A stretch of 64,000 bases of DNA from Sphingosinicella sp963974575 (lineage in GTDB: Bacteria; Pseudomonadota; Alphaproteobacteria; Sphingomonadales; Sphingomonadaceae): positions 124,001-188,000 of the forward strand of contig NZ_CAXBBQ010000007.1 in NCBI RefSeq assembly GCF_963974575.1, given 5' to 3'. The position numbers and the translations under genes are program-made. Shown piece after piece: positions 53,532-62,804 of this stretch. A model generated the notes under the pieces. It saw only the letters and a program-made list of their open reading frames with translations. It did not search any database and had not been told where the DNA came from. How positions within the stretch are numbered: the stretch's first letter is position 1; every line of letters starts with the position of its first letter.

Positions 53532-54522
53532 GGCTGCCGACCTTGCCGCGGAACACCCAGTAAGCCCACGCGGTGTAGGCGAGGATGAGCGGCATGACGA
53601 GGACGACGCCTACGAGCATGAACACCTGGCTGCTTTCCGGCGCGGCGGCGTCCCAGATCGTGACGCTGTTCGGCACCACGTAGGGAAACATGCTGATGCC
53701 GAGACCGATGGTGCCGAGCAGGAACAGGCCCAGCGAGAGCAGGAACGGCGACCACGTCGCGCGCTTTTTCAGCGTGCGGAACAGGAAGTAGGTGGCGATG
53801 ACGACGAGCAGCGGCACCTGGCTGGTGAAGAGCATGTTCGGCATTTCGAACCAGCGCTCCCAATAGTGGTGCTCGAGGAAGGGGGTCGCGAGGCTGACAG
53901 CGACCATCAGCGCCAGGGTTGCGAGCGCGGCGCGGCCCGCGAGGCGGTAGGCATGATCGAGCGCGCCGCCTTCCACCTTCACGATCAGCCACGTCGCGCC
54001 GAGCAGCGCATAGCCCGCGACGACGCCCGCGCCGGTGAGCAGGCTGTATGGGCTGAGCCAGTCGAGCCAGCCGCCTGCGTAGGCGCGGCCGTCGACCGCG
54101 ATGCCCTGCAGGATCGCGCCGAGGATCATGCCCTGCGAAAAGGCCGCGACGATCGAGCCGCCGGTGAACGCCATGTCCCAGAAAGCGCGGTGAGCGGGAT
54201 CGCGCCAGCGGAACTCGAAGGCGACGCCGCGGAACACGAGCCCGAGCAGCATCGCGATAATGAGCGGATAGGTCGCGGGCAGGATGATCGCGTAGGCGAG
54301 CGGAAAGGCTGCGAATAGCCCGCCGCCGCCAAGCACCAGCCACGTCTCGTTGCCGTCCCACACGGGCGCGATCGCGTTCATCGCCTGATCGCGCTCTTCG
54401 CCCTTGAAGACCGGGAACAGGATGCCGATGCCGAGATCGAACCCGTCCATTACCACATAGGCGAAGATGCCGAAGGCGATGATGAACGCCCAGACGGTGG
54501 TGAGATCGATGTTGACGCTCAT
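53518..54522 (-). CDS. cydB/cioB: Cytochrome bd-type oxidase subunit II
   Basis: A 334-residue membrane protein with about eight to nine helices. VWAFIIAFGIFAYVVMDGFDLGIGILFP, APVWDGNETWLVLGGGGLFAAFP and FRWRDPAHRAFWD are CydB hallmarks. It forms the quinol oxidase with subunit I, reducing oxygen to water at high affinity or under stress. It is coupled by ATGA to cydA. Confidence 0.95.
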   Translation of the reverse strand: MSVNIDLTTVWAFIIAFGIFAYVVMDGFDLGIGILFPVFKGEERDQAMNAIAPVWDGNETWLVLGGGGLFAAFPLAYAIILPATYPLIIAMLLGLVFRGVAFEFRWRDPAHRAFWDMAFTGGSIVAAFSQGMILGAILQGIAVDGRAYAGGWLDWLSPYSLLTGAGVVAGYALLGATWLIVKVEGGALDHAYRLAGRAALATLALMVAVSLATPFLEHHYWERWFEMPNMLFTSQVPLLVVIATYFLFRTLKKRATWSPFLLSLGLFLLGTIGLGISMFPYVVPNSVTIWDAAAPESSQVFMLVGVVLVMPLILAYTAWAYWVFRGKVGSHGYH

Positions 54523-55937
54523 TGTTCGGCCTCCATGGCGGGGGCGGGGGTGATGCCGGCTGTTCGGGTCGGGCCGGGTTCGGCCTCGACGCCTTTTTCA
54601 CCGGCTTTCGGCCGGTGCGACATCAGCTTCAGAATGTACCAGGTGCCCGCGCCGAACACCGCGAAGTAGATGACGACGAAGGCGAGTAGTGAGGCGCCGA
54701 CGGCAGGGGCGGCAAGCGGGGAGGCGCTGTCTGCGGTCCGCAGAAGGCCGTAGACCGTATAGGGCTGACGCCCGACCTCGGTCGTCACCCAGCCCGCGAT
54801 GACGGCGACGAAGCCCGACGGCCCCATCACCATCGCTGCGCGGTGCAGCGGCGGCCAGTCGTAGAGGCGGCCTTTGAGGCGGGCGACGAGGCTCCACATG
54901 CCGATTCCCAGCATCAGCGTGCCGATGCCGACCATGATGCGGAATGCCCAGAACACGATGCCTACCGGTGGCTGCTCGTCGCGCGGCACGGTGTCGAGCC
55001 CGGCGAGCGGTGCGTTCGGATCGTGTTTCAGGATCAGCGACGACGCCTTCGGGATCGCGACCGCGTAGTCGATGCGCTGCTCTTTGCTGTTCGGGATGCC
55101 GAAGAGATAGAAAGGCGCGCCGTCCGGGTGGCTCTGATAGTGCCCCTCCATCGCCATCACCTTCACGGGCTGGTGTTCGAGCGTGTTCAGCCCATGCATG
55201 TCGCCCGCGAAGATCTGCACGGGCGCGACGAGCGCGGCCATCCACATCGCCATTGAGAACATGATGCGTGCGTGCGGGTTCGCGCGATCTTTCAGCAGGT
55301 GCCACGCGCCGACCGCGCCCACGACGAACGCCGTGGTGAGATAGGCGGCGATCACGGTGTGGACGAGGCGGTAGGGGAAGCTGGGGTTGAAGATGATCGC
55401 CCACCAGCTTTCGCCGGGGAGAAACTGGCCGTTCTCGCCCATGATGTGACCGACCGGGGTCTGCATCCACGAATTGACGCTGAGAATCCAGAAGGCCGAG
55501 ATGAACGTGCCGATCGCGACCATCAGCGTGGCGGTGAAGTGAAGTTTCTTCCCAACCTTGTTCATGCCGAACAGCATCACGCCGAGGAAACCCGCTTCGA
55601 GGAAGAAGGCGGTGAGCACTTCATAGGCCATGAGCGGGCCGATCACCGGACCGGCCTTGTCCGAAAACACCGACCAGTTGGTGCCGAACTGATACGACAT
55701 GACGATGCCCGAGACGACGCCCATCGCGAAGGCGACCGCGAAGATCTTCAGCCAGTAGCGGAAGAGATCGAGATAATGGTCCCGCCCGGTCTTCAGCCAA
55801 AGGCCTTCGAGCACGGCGAGGTAGCTCGCCAGCCCGATCGAGAAGGCGGGAAAGATGAAGTGGAAGCTGACCGTGAACGCGAACTGGATACGCGCCAGCA
55901 GCACGGCATCCACGGAACCGAACATTGATTCGAACAC
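54519..55937 (-). CDS. cydA/cioA: Cytochrome bd-type oxidase subunit I (CIO, short Q-loop)
   Basis: A 472-residue membrane protein. FHFIFPAFSIGLASYLAV carries the heme ligand His; SYQFGTNWSVFSD, GHYQSHPDGAPF (Q loop), and TTEVGRQPYTVYGLLRT are diagnostic. The short Q-loop places it in the cyanide-insensitive CioA type rather than E. coli CydA. GTG 55937 has AAGGAG eight bases upstream and is preferred over ATG 55925. It heads the cydAB-DUF2474 operon. Confidence 0.94.
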   Translation of the reverse strand: MFESMFGSVDAVLLARIQFAFTVSFHFIFPAFSIGLASYLAVLEGLWLKTGRDHYLDLFRYWLKIFAVAFAMGVVSGIVMSYQFGTNWSVFSDKAGPVIGPLMAYEVLTAFFLEAGFLGVMLFGMNKVGKKLHFTATLMVAIGTFISAFWILSVNSWMQTPVGHIMGENGQFLPGESWWAIIFNPSFPYRLVHTVIAAYLTTAFVVGAVGAWHLLKDRANPHARIMFSMAMWMAALVAPVQIFAGDMHGLNTLEHQPVKVMAMEGHYQSHPDGAPFYLFGIPNSKEQRIDYAVAIPKASSLILKHDPNAPLAGLDTVPRDEQPPVGIVFWAFRIMVGIGTLMLGIGMWSLVARLKGRLYDWPPLHRAAMVMGPSGFVAVIAGWVTTEVGRQPYTVYGLLRTADSASPLAAPAVGASLLAFVVIYFAVFGAGTWYILKLMSHRPKAGEKGVEAEPGPTRTAGITPAPAMEAEQ

Positions 55938-56067
55938 AGCGGCGACTCCTTGCCGTCAGCCTATCTGTTTGACCTGGCTAGCACATTTCGGTCGGCGGTA
56001 CGACCGGTGCAATGCGACGCAATGTTCCGCGACGTTCTGTCTCGCAGGCATGGGCAAGGGATGAACA

Positions 56068-56090
56068 TTTGCAAATCATTCTCAATAGCG
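56068..56090. promoter_or_regulatory. Fur-box-like sequence upstream of fpr
   Basis: TTTGCAAATCATTCTCAATAG closely resembles the alphaproteobacterial Fur box TGCAAATGATTCTCATT. It lies about 45 bases before the ferredoxin-NADP reductase start, and its core CATTCTCAAT resembles the box at 7301. It would make fpr iron-regulated. Confidence 0.5.
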
Positions 56091-56133
56091 TAAAAGAACT
56101 CGCGATTCGCCAGCTTGAGATGAAAGACGATCC

Positions 56134-56949
56134 ATGAGCGACCGCGCAGCGGCAGCCCGCATCCTCGCGCCGTCCGATGCGCTGACCGTGGAAACCGTGC
56201 GTGCCGTGCGGCACTGGAACGAACACCTGTTCAGCTTCACCACCACGCGCCCTTCCAGCTTCCGCTTCCGTTCGGGCGAGTTCGTGATGATCGGCCTGCC
56301 TGGTGAGCGGCGGCCACTGCTGCGCGCATACTCGATCGCAAGTCCCGCATGGGCCGAGGAACTGGAATTCCTGTCGATCAAGGTGCCAGACGGGCCGCTC
56401 ACCGCGCAGCTTCAGCGGATCAAGCCCGGCGATCAGCTTTTCCTAGGCCGCAAGCCTACAGGAACGCTGGTTGCCGATGCGCTGCTGCCCGGGCGGCGGC
56501 TGTTCCTGCTCTCGACCGGCACGGGCCTCGCGCCATTCATGAGCCTCGTGCGGGATCCCGATATTTACGAGCGGTTCAACCAGATCGTGCTCGTCCATTC
56601 GGTGCGGCAGGTCAGCGACCTTGCCTATCGTACCGAGCTTGAAAGCCATCTTGCCGGCGATCCCTTGGTACAGGATCAGGCGTTACTGCAGCTTTCCTAT
56701 CTGCCGACCGTAACGCGCGAACGGTTCCGCACGACCGGACGCATCGACGCGCTGATCGAGGACGGCACGCTGTTCGGCCCGCCGCTGCGAGGACCGAAGG
56801 CATTCGATCCCGAAATCGACCGTGTGATGATGTGCGGCAGCATGACGATGATCCGGTCGCTCGCCGCGCGGTTCGAATCCAGCGGTTTTGCCGAAGGATC
56901 GAACGCGGCGCCGGGCCAGTATGTGATCGAACGCGCGTTCGTTGGTTGA
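56134..56949 (+). CDS. fpr: Ferredoxin-NADP(+) reductase
   Basis: A 271-residue FAD enzyme. The FAD site is RAYSIASP (residues 68-75 region) with SIKVPDGPLTAQLQ, the NADP site is LLSTGTGLAPFMSLVRDP, and the C-terminal VMMCGSMTMI and the YVIERAFVG end are typical of bacterial subclass-I/II Fpr. It transfers electrons between NADPH and ferredoxin or flavodoxin, for oxidative stress defence or P450s. Given the P450 start at 63888 it could help supply electrons, but no ferredoxin gene is seen. Confidence 0.93.
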   Translation: MSDRAAAARILAPSDALTVETVRAVRHWNEHLFSFTTTRPSSFRFRSGEFVMIGLPGERRPLLRAYSIASPAWAEELEFLSIKVPDGPLTAQLQRIKPGDQLFLGRKPTGTLVADALLPGRRLFLLSTGTGLAPFMSLVRDPDIYERFNQIVLVHSVRQVSDLAYRTELESHLAGDPLVQDQALLQLSYLPTVTRERFRTTGRIDALIEDGTLFGPPLRGPKAFDPEIDRVMMCGSMTMIRSLAARFESSGFAEGSNAAPGQYVIERAFVG

Positions 56950-57003
56950 AGGGAAGCGGTTTTGCGATTCCGCCGGACGGCAAGCCGCACTAACCTTGTC
57001 GCC

Positions 57004-57687
57004 ATGATTCGACTCACAGCCCTTTGCACCGCGCTGCTTGCCGTTGCCGTCGCCATGCCTTCGCTCGCGCAGACCGAGCAGCAGACCGAGCAGCAGATCC
57101 CCGCAACGCCTCCCGAAGTGCCGCCCGCGCCGCCGCCGGTGCCGGAGAAGGTCTACGAGACCGTGCGTGTCACTATCACGACCAGCGAGGGTCCGATCGT
57201 GCTGGCGCTGGAAAAGGAACGTGCGCCGATCACGACGGCGAATTTCCTGCGCTACGTCGATCAGAAGCGGCTGGACGGCACGGCCTTCTATCGTGCGATG
57301 AAGCTTTCGGACGACGGCAGCTACGGGCTCATCCAGGGCGGCACACAGGGCAATCCCAAGAAGGTGCTGCCCAAGATCGCGCACGAACCGACGACGAAGA
57401 CCGGGCTTGCGCATACCGACGGCGCGATCTCTATGGCGCGCGGCGCGCCAGGCAGCGCGGACGGCGATTTTTTCATCACCATCGGCGCGCTCGATTCGCT
57501 GAATGCCGATCCGTCGAAAGCCGGCGACAATCTTGGCTTTGCCGTGTTCGGCCGCGTCGTCGAGGGCATGGACACGGTGCGCAAGATCATGAACGCGCCG
57601 ACCTCGCCGACGCTGGGCGTAGGCGTGATGAAGGGGCAGATGATTGCCGCCCCCGTGCGCATCCTCACCGCACGCCGTGCGCAGTAG
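57004..57687 (+). CDS. ppiA: Cyclophilin-type peptidyl-prolyl isomerase, exported
   Basis: A 227-residue protein with a signal peptide (ALLAVAVAMPSLA), a proline-rich linker (EVPPAPPPVPEK) and a cyclophilin domain: ITTSEGPIVLALE, APITTANFLRYVD, FYRAMKL, GLIQGG, GAISMARGAPGSADGDFFI and FGRVVEGMDTV. It accelerates proline isomerisation in periplasmic folding. It is convergent with bkd E2, with stops only two bases apart. Confidence 0.92.
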   Translation: MIRLTALCTALLAVAVAMPSLAQTEQQTEQQIPATPPEVPPAPPPVPEKVYETVRVTITTSEGPIVLALEKERAPITTANFLRYVDQKRLDGTAFYRAMKLSDDGSYGLIQGGTQGNPKKVLPKIAHEPTTKTGLAHTDGAISMARGAPGSADGDFFITIGALDSLNADPSKAGDNLGFAVFGRVVEGMDTVRKIMNAPTSPTLGVGVMKGQMIAAPVRILTARRAQ

Positions 57688-57689
57688 AC

Positions 57690-58871
57690 TCAGCGCGCCA
57701 GCAGCAGCGTCGGGGACTCGAGAAGTGCCTTCACCTCGCCGATGAAGCGCGCCGCGTCGTATCCGTCCACCACGCGGTGGTCGAACGATGAGGACACATT
57801 CATCATCTTGCGGATTTCGATGCTGCCGTTCCGCACGACCGGACGCTCGACGAGCCGGTTCGGGCCGATAATCGCGACCTCCGGATGATTGATGACCGGC
57901 GTTGTCGCGATGCCGCCGAGCGTACCAAGGCTGGTGATCGTGATCGTGGAGCCTGAGAGTTCGTCGCGCTTCGCTGTGCCATCGCGCGCGGCGGCGGCGA
58001 GGCGTGCGATCTCTTCGGCGAGTTCCCACAGGCCGAGGTCCTGCGCGTTTCGAACGACGGGCACGATGAGGCCGTTGTCGGTCTGTGTCGCGATGCCCGC
58101 ATGGACAGGCGTATAGCGGCGGACGATTCCGGCCTCGTCATCGTAGGTCGCGTTGATCTGGGGGAACTGCGGCAGTACGCGAACGAGCGCCTGGATGAAG
58201 AACGGCAATAACGTGAGCTTCGGCCGTTCGTTTCCATAACGCGCGTTGAGTTCGGCGCGCGCGGCTTCGAGCGCGGTGAGATCGATCTCCTCGACATAGG
58301 CGAAATGCGGGATGCGCCGCGCGGAGATTTCCATTTTCTCCGCGATCTTGCGGCGCAGGCCGACGAGTTTCGTCTCGGTGAATTCACCAGCGGCGGGCGC
58401 AGCCGGTTTCTGCGCCGCGGCAAGGTGTGCTTCGAAATCGGGGCGGCGAATGCGGCCATAAGGGCCGGAGCCTTTCACGTCTTCGAGTTGCACGCCGGAC
58501 TGCTTCGCAAGGCGGCGCACTAGCGGCGAGGCCTTGGGACGCTGTGCGGCGGGCGCATGTGCGGGGGGCGGTGTTTCGACCGGTGTTGGAACGGGCGCTG
58601 CTTCCTCGACGGGTTCGGCAGGTGCTTCGCCTTCCAGTGCGAATTCAACAAGCGCCGAGCCGATCTGCCGAAGCTGCCCCTCTTCGCCGTGGATCGCGAC
58701 CACGGTGCCGGAGACGGGCGAGGTAAGTTCCACGGTCGCCTTGTCGGTCATCACGTCGGCGAGCGGCTGGTCCTCGGCGACCGCATCGCCGGGTTTCACG
58801 TACCACTGGACGAGTTCGGCTTCGGCAATGCCCTCGCCGATGTCGGGCAGTTTGAAGACGTAGTTCGCCAT
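57690..58871 (-). CDS. bkdB: Branched-chain 2-oxoacid dehydrogenase E2 (lipoyl acyltransferase)
   Basis: A 393-residue protein. N-terminal lipoyl domain with the modified lysine in VMTDKATVEL, a Pro/Ala-rich linker (residues 86-115), peripheral subunit-binding domain (ASPLVRRLAKQSGVQLEDVKGSGPYGRI) and the catalytic domain ending SSFDHRVVDGYDAARF with the HxxxD motif. It passes acyl groups to CoA within the multienzyme complex. It is last in the operon; the E3 lipoamide dehydrogenase is not in the window. Confidence 0.94.
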   Translation of the reverse strand: MANYVFKLPDIGEGIAEAELVQWYVKPGDAVAEDQPLADVMTDKATVELTSPVSGTVVAIHGEEGQLRQIGSALVEFALEGEAPAEPVEEAAPVPTPVETPPPAHAPAAQRPKASPLVRRLAKQSGVQLEDVKGSGPYGRIRRPDFEAHLAAAQKPAAPAAGEFTETKLVGLRRKIAEKMEISARRIPHFAYVEEIDLTALEAARAELNARYGNERPKLTLLPFFIQALVRVLPQFPQINATYDDEAGIVRRYTPVHAGIATQTDNGLIVPVVRNAQDLGLWELAEEIARLAAAARDGTAKRDELSGSTITITSLGTLGGIATTPVINHPEVAIIGPNRLVERPVVRNGSIEIRKMMNVSSSFDHRVVDGYDAARFIGEVKALLESPTLLLAR

Positions 58872-58877
58872 CGCGCC

Positions 58878-59882
58878 TCAGGCCTCCATCGTGCGCCGGA
58901 GCGCATCGCCGACGCGCTTCGGACCAGGGAAATATTCCCATTCGAAAGCGTGGGGGTAGGGCGTGTCCCAGCCGGTCACGCGCTCGATCGGGGCTTCGAG
59001 ATCGAAGAAGCAATGCTCCTGCACCAGCGCGGCGAGTTCGGCGCCGAAACCGCAGGTGCGTGTCGCTTCGTGGACGACGACGCAGCGGCCGGTCTTGTTC
59101 ACCGACTGCGTGATGGCTTCAAGATCGAGCGGCATTAGCGTGCGTAGGTCGATGACTTCCGCATCAATGCCGGTTTCACTCGCTGCCGCAAGCGCGACAT
59201 GCACCATCGTGCCGTAGGCGAGCACGGTGACGGCGCTGCCCGCGCGCACGATGTTCGCCTTGCCGAGCGGCACGACATAATGGCCGTCCGGCACCTCGCT
59301 TGCGGGATGCTTCGACCAAGGCTCGACGGGCTTGTCGTGGTGTCCGTCGAAGGGGCCGTTGTAGAGGCGCTTGGGCTCGAAGAAGAGCACGGGGTCGTCG
59401 TCCTCGATCGCGGCGATCAGCAGACCCTTGGCGTCGTAAGGGTTGGACGGGATCACCGTCTTCAGGCCTGCGACGTGCGTGAAGATGCCTTCGGGGCTCT
59501 GGCTGTGCGTCTGGCCGCCGTAGATGCCGCCGCCGTAGGGACTGCGCACGGTGATCGGGGACCACCATTCGCCGCCTGTGCGATACCGCATCCGCGCGGC
59601 TTCGGAGATGAGCTGGTCGGTGGCGGGATAGATGTAGTCCGCGAACTGGATTTCGACGACCGGCCGCTTGCCATAGGCGCCCATGCCGACCGCGACGGCG
59701 ACGATACCGCCTTCGGAAATCGGCGCATCGAATACGCGGGTCAGCCCATGCTTTCGCTGGAGGCCATCGGTTGCGCGGAACACGCCGCCGAAATAGCCGA
59801 CATCCTGCCCGAAGATGGTGACGGCGGGATCGCGCGTCAGCGCCACGTCCATCGCGCTGTTGAGCGCCTCGATCATGTTCAT
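58878..59882 (-). CDS. bkdA2: Branched-chain 2-oxoacid dehydrogenase E1 beta
   Basis: A 334-residue protein. MIEALNSAMDVALTRDPAVTIFGQDVG is the usual N-terminus, with AYGKRPVVEIQFADYIYPATDQL and VVHEATRTCGFGAELAAL. It forms the thiamine diphosphate-dependent decarboxylase with E1 alpha. The start could be GTG 59891 or ATG 59882; a far-upstream frame would overlap E1 alpha. Spacing to E2 is six bases. Confidence 0.93.
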   Translation of the reverse strand: MNMIEALNSAMDVALTRDPAVTIFGQDVGYFGGVFRATDGLQRKHGLTRVFDAPISEGGIVAVAVGMGAYGKRPVVEIQFADYIYPATDQLISEAARMRYRTGGEWWSPITVRSPYGGGIYGGQTHSQSPEGIFTHVAGLKTVIPSNPYDAKGLLIAAIEDDDPVLFFEPKRLYNGPFDGHHDKPVEPWSKHPASEVPDGHYVVPLGKANIVRAGSAVTVLAYGTMVHVALAAASETGIDAEVIDLRTLMPLDLEAITQSVNKTGRCVVVHEATRTCGFGAELAALVQEHCFFDLEAPIERVTGWDTPYPHAFEWEYFPGPKRVGDALRRTMEA

Positions 59883-59895
59883 CGTCGCCACGGCG

Positions 59896-61125
59896 TTATA
59901 CCCCCGCCTGCTTGCGCTGTTCGACAAGATGCGGCGGCATCTCCTTGTAGACGTCGTCGAACATCGAAGAGGCCGGAATGCGCGCGCCTTCCTTCAGCGT
60001 GCCGTAGCTCTCGGATTCCTTGCCCGCCGCGCGAACCACCTCCTCAAGCTCCTTTTCAAGTACGGCGTGCCGATCTTCGCTCCAAAGGCCCGCGCCGATC
60101 ATGTGCGTCTTCAGCCTTTCGATGGGATCGCCGAGCGGCCAGACAGCGGCTTCCGCTCCAGGGCGATACTTGCTCGGATCATCGGAGGTGGAATGGCCTT
60201 CGGCGCGGTAGGTAAAGAGCTCGATCACCGTGGGGCCGAGACCGTTGCGCGCCCGGTTCGCCGCCCAGCGCGTGACGGCGTAGACGGCGAGGAAATCATT
60301 GCCGTCGACGCGCAGCGAGGGGATGCCGTAACCGAGCCCGCGCGATGCGAACGTCGTGCGCTCGCCGCCGGCGATGCCGGAGAAGGACGAGATCGCCCAC
60401 TGGTTGTTGACGATGTTGAGGACGACCGGCGCCTGATAGACGCTGGCGAAGGTCAGCGCGTGGTGGAAGTCGCCTTCCGCCGTTGCGCCTTCGCCGATCC
60501 ACGCGGCGGCGATGCGGCTGTCGTTGTCGGCGGCGGATGCCATCGCCCAGCCGACCGCCTGGCTGTATTGCGTTCCGAGATTGCCCGAAATCGAGAAGAA
60601 CCCCGCTTCGCGGCTTGAATAGAACACCGGCATCTGCCGCCCTTTCAGGCGGTCGCGGCTGTTCGAATAGACCTGGTTCATCATGTCGACGAGCGGCCAG
60701 TCGCGCGCCACGAGCAGGCCTTGCTGGCGGTAGGTGGGGAAACACATGTCACCGTATTCGAGCGCGAGCGCCGCCGCGACGGCGACAGCCTCCTCGCCCG
60801 TCGATTTCATGTAGAAACTCGTCTTGCCCTGCCGTTGCACACGCACCATGCGCGCGTCGTAGGCGCGCGTCAGCATCATCGCGCGCAGGCCCTTTTCAAG
60901 CACGTCGGCGGAGAGCTCCGGGTTCCAGTCGCCGACCGGATTGCCGTCGTCATCCAGCACGCGGATCAGCGCCCAGGCCAGATCGCGGATCTCGGCGGGA
61001 TCGACATCTTCAGCGGGCCGGCGAACCTCGCCCGCGGGCGGCACTTTGATGTGCGACATGTCGGGCGTCTCGCCGGGGCGGCAGCCGGGCTCGGGAATGT
61101 GTAGGCGCGAACTGTTCTTCAGCAT
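59896..61125 (-). CDS. bkdA1: Branched-chain 2-oxoacid dehydrogenase E1 alpha
   Basis: A 409-residue protein. The TPP-binding motif is IGEGATAEGDFHHALTFASVY ending in IVNNQWAIS (GDG-N30-NN type, here GEG), with TYRQQGLLVARDW, YRAEGHSTSDDPSKYRP (phosphorylation-loop region in mammals) and AYDARMVRVQRQGK. It decarboxylates 2-oxo acids from Val, Leu and Ile. It follows the amino-acid dehydrogenase gene by 17 bases. Confidence 0.94.
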   Translation of the reverse strand: MLKNSSRLHIPEPGCRPGETPDMSHIKVPPAGEVRRPAEDVDPAEIRDLAWALIRVLDDDGNPVGDWNPELSADVLEKGLRAMMLTRAYDARMVRVQRQGKTSFYMKSTGEEAVAVAAALALEYGDMCFPTYRQQGLLVARDWPLVDMMNQVYSNSRDRLKGRQMPVFYSSREAGFFSISGNLGTQYSQAVGWAMASAADNDSRIAAAWIGEGATAEGDFHHALTFASVYQAPVVLNIVNNQWAISSFSGIAGGERTTFASRGLGYGIPSLRVDGNDFLAVYAVTRWAANRARNGLGPTVIELFTYRAEGHSTSDDPSKYRPGAEAAVWPLGDPIERLKTHMIGAGLWSEDRHAVLEKELEEVVRAAGKESESYGTLKEGARIPASSMFDDVYKEMPPHLVEQRKQAGV

Positions 61126-61142
61126 GGCGGTTCTCTTGGGTT

Positions 61143-62198
61143 TCAGGCTGCGGCACGGTGCCCGCGCGCGATGATGCGGCGGGCGAGCGTGTCGGCGACG
61201 ACGTGCGGCGGCGTGTTGTCGCTTGCGGCAGCTTCGAGGATGCGGGTGAGGCGCGGCGCGATCTCGCCGACGCGCCGCGCGGCCTCTTCGGGCGCCTCGC
61301 CGAGATATTCGGCGGAGACGTTTATGATGCCGCCCGCGTTCACGACATAATCCGGCGCATAGACGACGCCTCGGGCGGCCAGCGCTTCGCCGTCCGCTTC
61401 GGTTGTAAGCTGGTTGTTCGCCGCGCCGCAGACGAGGCGCGCCTTCAGCGCGGGAATCGTCCGGGCGTTCAGCACGCCGCCGAGCGCGCAGGGAGCCAAG
61501 ATATCCGCGTCGGCGGCAACGATTTCGTCAATGCCGACAGCCCGCGCGCCGAGTTCCGCGACGAGCGCATCGACGCGGCGCCGATCGATATCCGCGATCA
61601 CGAGCCGTGCGCCCGCACCGCGCAGCATCCGGCACAGCGCTGCGCCGACGTTGCCCGTGCCCTGCACCGCGACGGTCAGGCCTTCAAGGTCGCTGCCCAG
61701 TGCAAAGCGCGCCGCCGCGCGCATCGATTCAAACACGCCGCGCGCGGTCCAGGGTGAGGGGTCGCCGCCGCTCTTGCCCGGCTCCGCATCAAGGCCCGCG
61801 ACATAGCGTGTGCGCTCGCGAACCCGCTCCATGTCGGCAACGCCGGTGCCGACGTCTTCGGCTGTGACATAGGCGCCGTCCAGGCTTTCCACGGCATCGC
61901 CGAAGGCGCGGAACAGCGCAGCGCGGTCGAAGCTGCCGGCCGGGCGCTGCAGCACCGCCTTGCCGCCGCCGAGCGGCAGTCCTGCGACCGCATTCTTGTA
62001 GCTCATGCCGCGCGCAAGCCGGATCGCGTCGGCTGTAAGGTGGGTGTGGCTGTCGTAGTGCCAGAAACGGCACCCGCCGGCCGCCGGTCCGAGCGCGGTC
62101 GAATGAATGGCAATGACACCGATCACTTCGCCGTCCGCATCGCTGACGACGTGGATATCTTCCTGAAAATCGCTGACTTCGTGCGGCCGGTGGACCAT
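61143..62198 (-). CDS. ldh/bcd: Leu/Val/Phe dehydrogenase family
   Basis: A 351-residue Glu/Leu/Phe/Val dehydrogenase. The substrate pocket has AAGGCRFWHYDS and the catalytic Lys in GLPLGGGKAVLQRP; AEDVGTGVADMERV and the Rossmann VAVQGTGNVGAALC bind NAD. It deaminates branched-chain amino acids to the 2-oxo acids used by the following E1/E2 genes. It is the first gene of the bkd operon and divergent from an Lrp gene that probably senses those amino acids. Confidence 0.93.
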   Translation of the reverse strand: MVHRPHEVSDFQEDIHVVSDADGEVIGVIAIHSTALGPAAGGCRFWHYDSHTHLTADAIRLARGMSYKNAVAGLPLGGGKAVLQRPAGSFDRAALFRAFGDAVESLDGAYVTAEDVGTGVADMERVRERTRYVAGLDAEPGKSGGDPSPWTARGVFESMRAAARFALGSDLEGLTVAVQGTGNVGAALCRMLRGAGARLVIADIDRRRVDALVAELGARAVGIDEIVAADADILAPCALGGVLNARTIPALKARLVCGAANNQLTTEADGEALAARGVVYAPDYVVNAGGIINVSAEYLGEAPEEAARRVGEIAPRLTRILEAAASDNTPPHVVADTLARRIIARGHRAAA

Positions 62199-62302
62199 CG
62201 GAGCTCCCTTTCGCGCAAAAGCCTAGCACGCATCCGGCTGATAAAAATTGCTCGTATGTTTGTATGCGGCGATCTATGGAATGAGTTATTCGGGAATGTG
62301 CG

Positions 62303-62308
62303 TATAAT
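62303..62308 (+). promoter_or_regulatory. TATAAT -10 element for the Lrp gene
   Basis: A perfect TATAAT lies 10 bases before ATG 62319 with no Shine-Dalgarno sequence between, implying a very short or leaderless mRNA. The -35 region is not clear. The flanking ATGGAAT repeats (62275 and 62307 region) may be Lrp contacts. Confidence 0.35.
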
Positions 62309-62318
62309 GGAATAAATC

Positions 62319-62804
62319 ATGCTAGAAGAGCTGGACGCGTTCGAGCGCAAGATTCTCGCGATCCTCCAGAAGGATTCGTCACGGCCCACCACGGAGATCG
62401 CGGAAGAGGTTGGGCTGTCGCAGGCGCCGTGCTGGCGGCGCATCCAGCGGCTCAAGGAGGCGGGCTATATCAAGGGGCAGGTGAGCCTGCTCGATCGGCG
62501 CAAAATGGGCCTCAACACGCAGGTCTTCGCCCAGGTGAAGCTCACCCGCCACGGCCGCTCCAACCTCCACGAGTTCTCGGATGCGATCCGCGAGTTTCCC
62601 GAAGTGCTTGATTGCTTCGTGCTGCTTGGCCCGGTCGATTTCATGCTACGCATCGTGACGCGCGACATTGAGACCTACGAACGCTTCTTCTTCGAAAAGC
62701 TGTCGCAACTTCCCGGCGTGCAGGAGGTGCATTCGATGGTGGCACTCTCCGAGATCAAATCGACGACGGAGTTGCCGATTCTGGAGAGCGAGGCGGCGGC
62801 GTGA
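62319..62804 (+). CDS. bkdR: Lrp/AsnC-family regulator (BkdR-like)
   Basis: A 161-residue regulator: HTH ERKILAILQKDSSRPTTEIAEEVGLSQAPCWRRIQRLKEAGYI and RAM domain (LDCFVLLGPVDFMLRIVTRDIETYERFF). It is divergent from the bkd operon, the classical place of BkdR, and so probably activates it in response to branched-chain amino acids. It is coupled to the next gene by a GTGA overlap. The symbol is inferred from context. Confidence 0.9.
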   Translation: MLEELDAFERKILAILQKDSSRPTTEIAEEVGLSQAPCWRRIQRLKEAGYIKGQVSLLDRRKMGLNTQVFAQVKLTRHGRSNLHEFSDAIREFPEVLDCFVLLGPVDFMLRIVTRDIETYERFFFEKLSQLPGVQEVHSMVALSEIKSTTELPILESEAAA

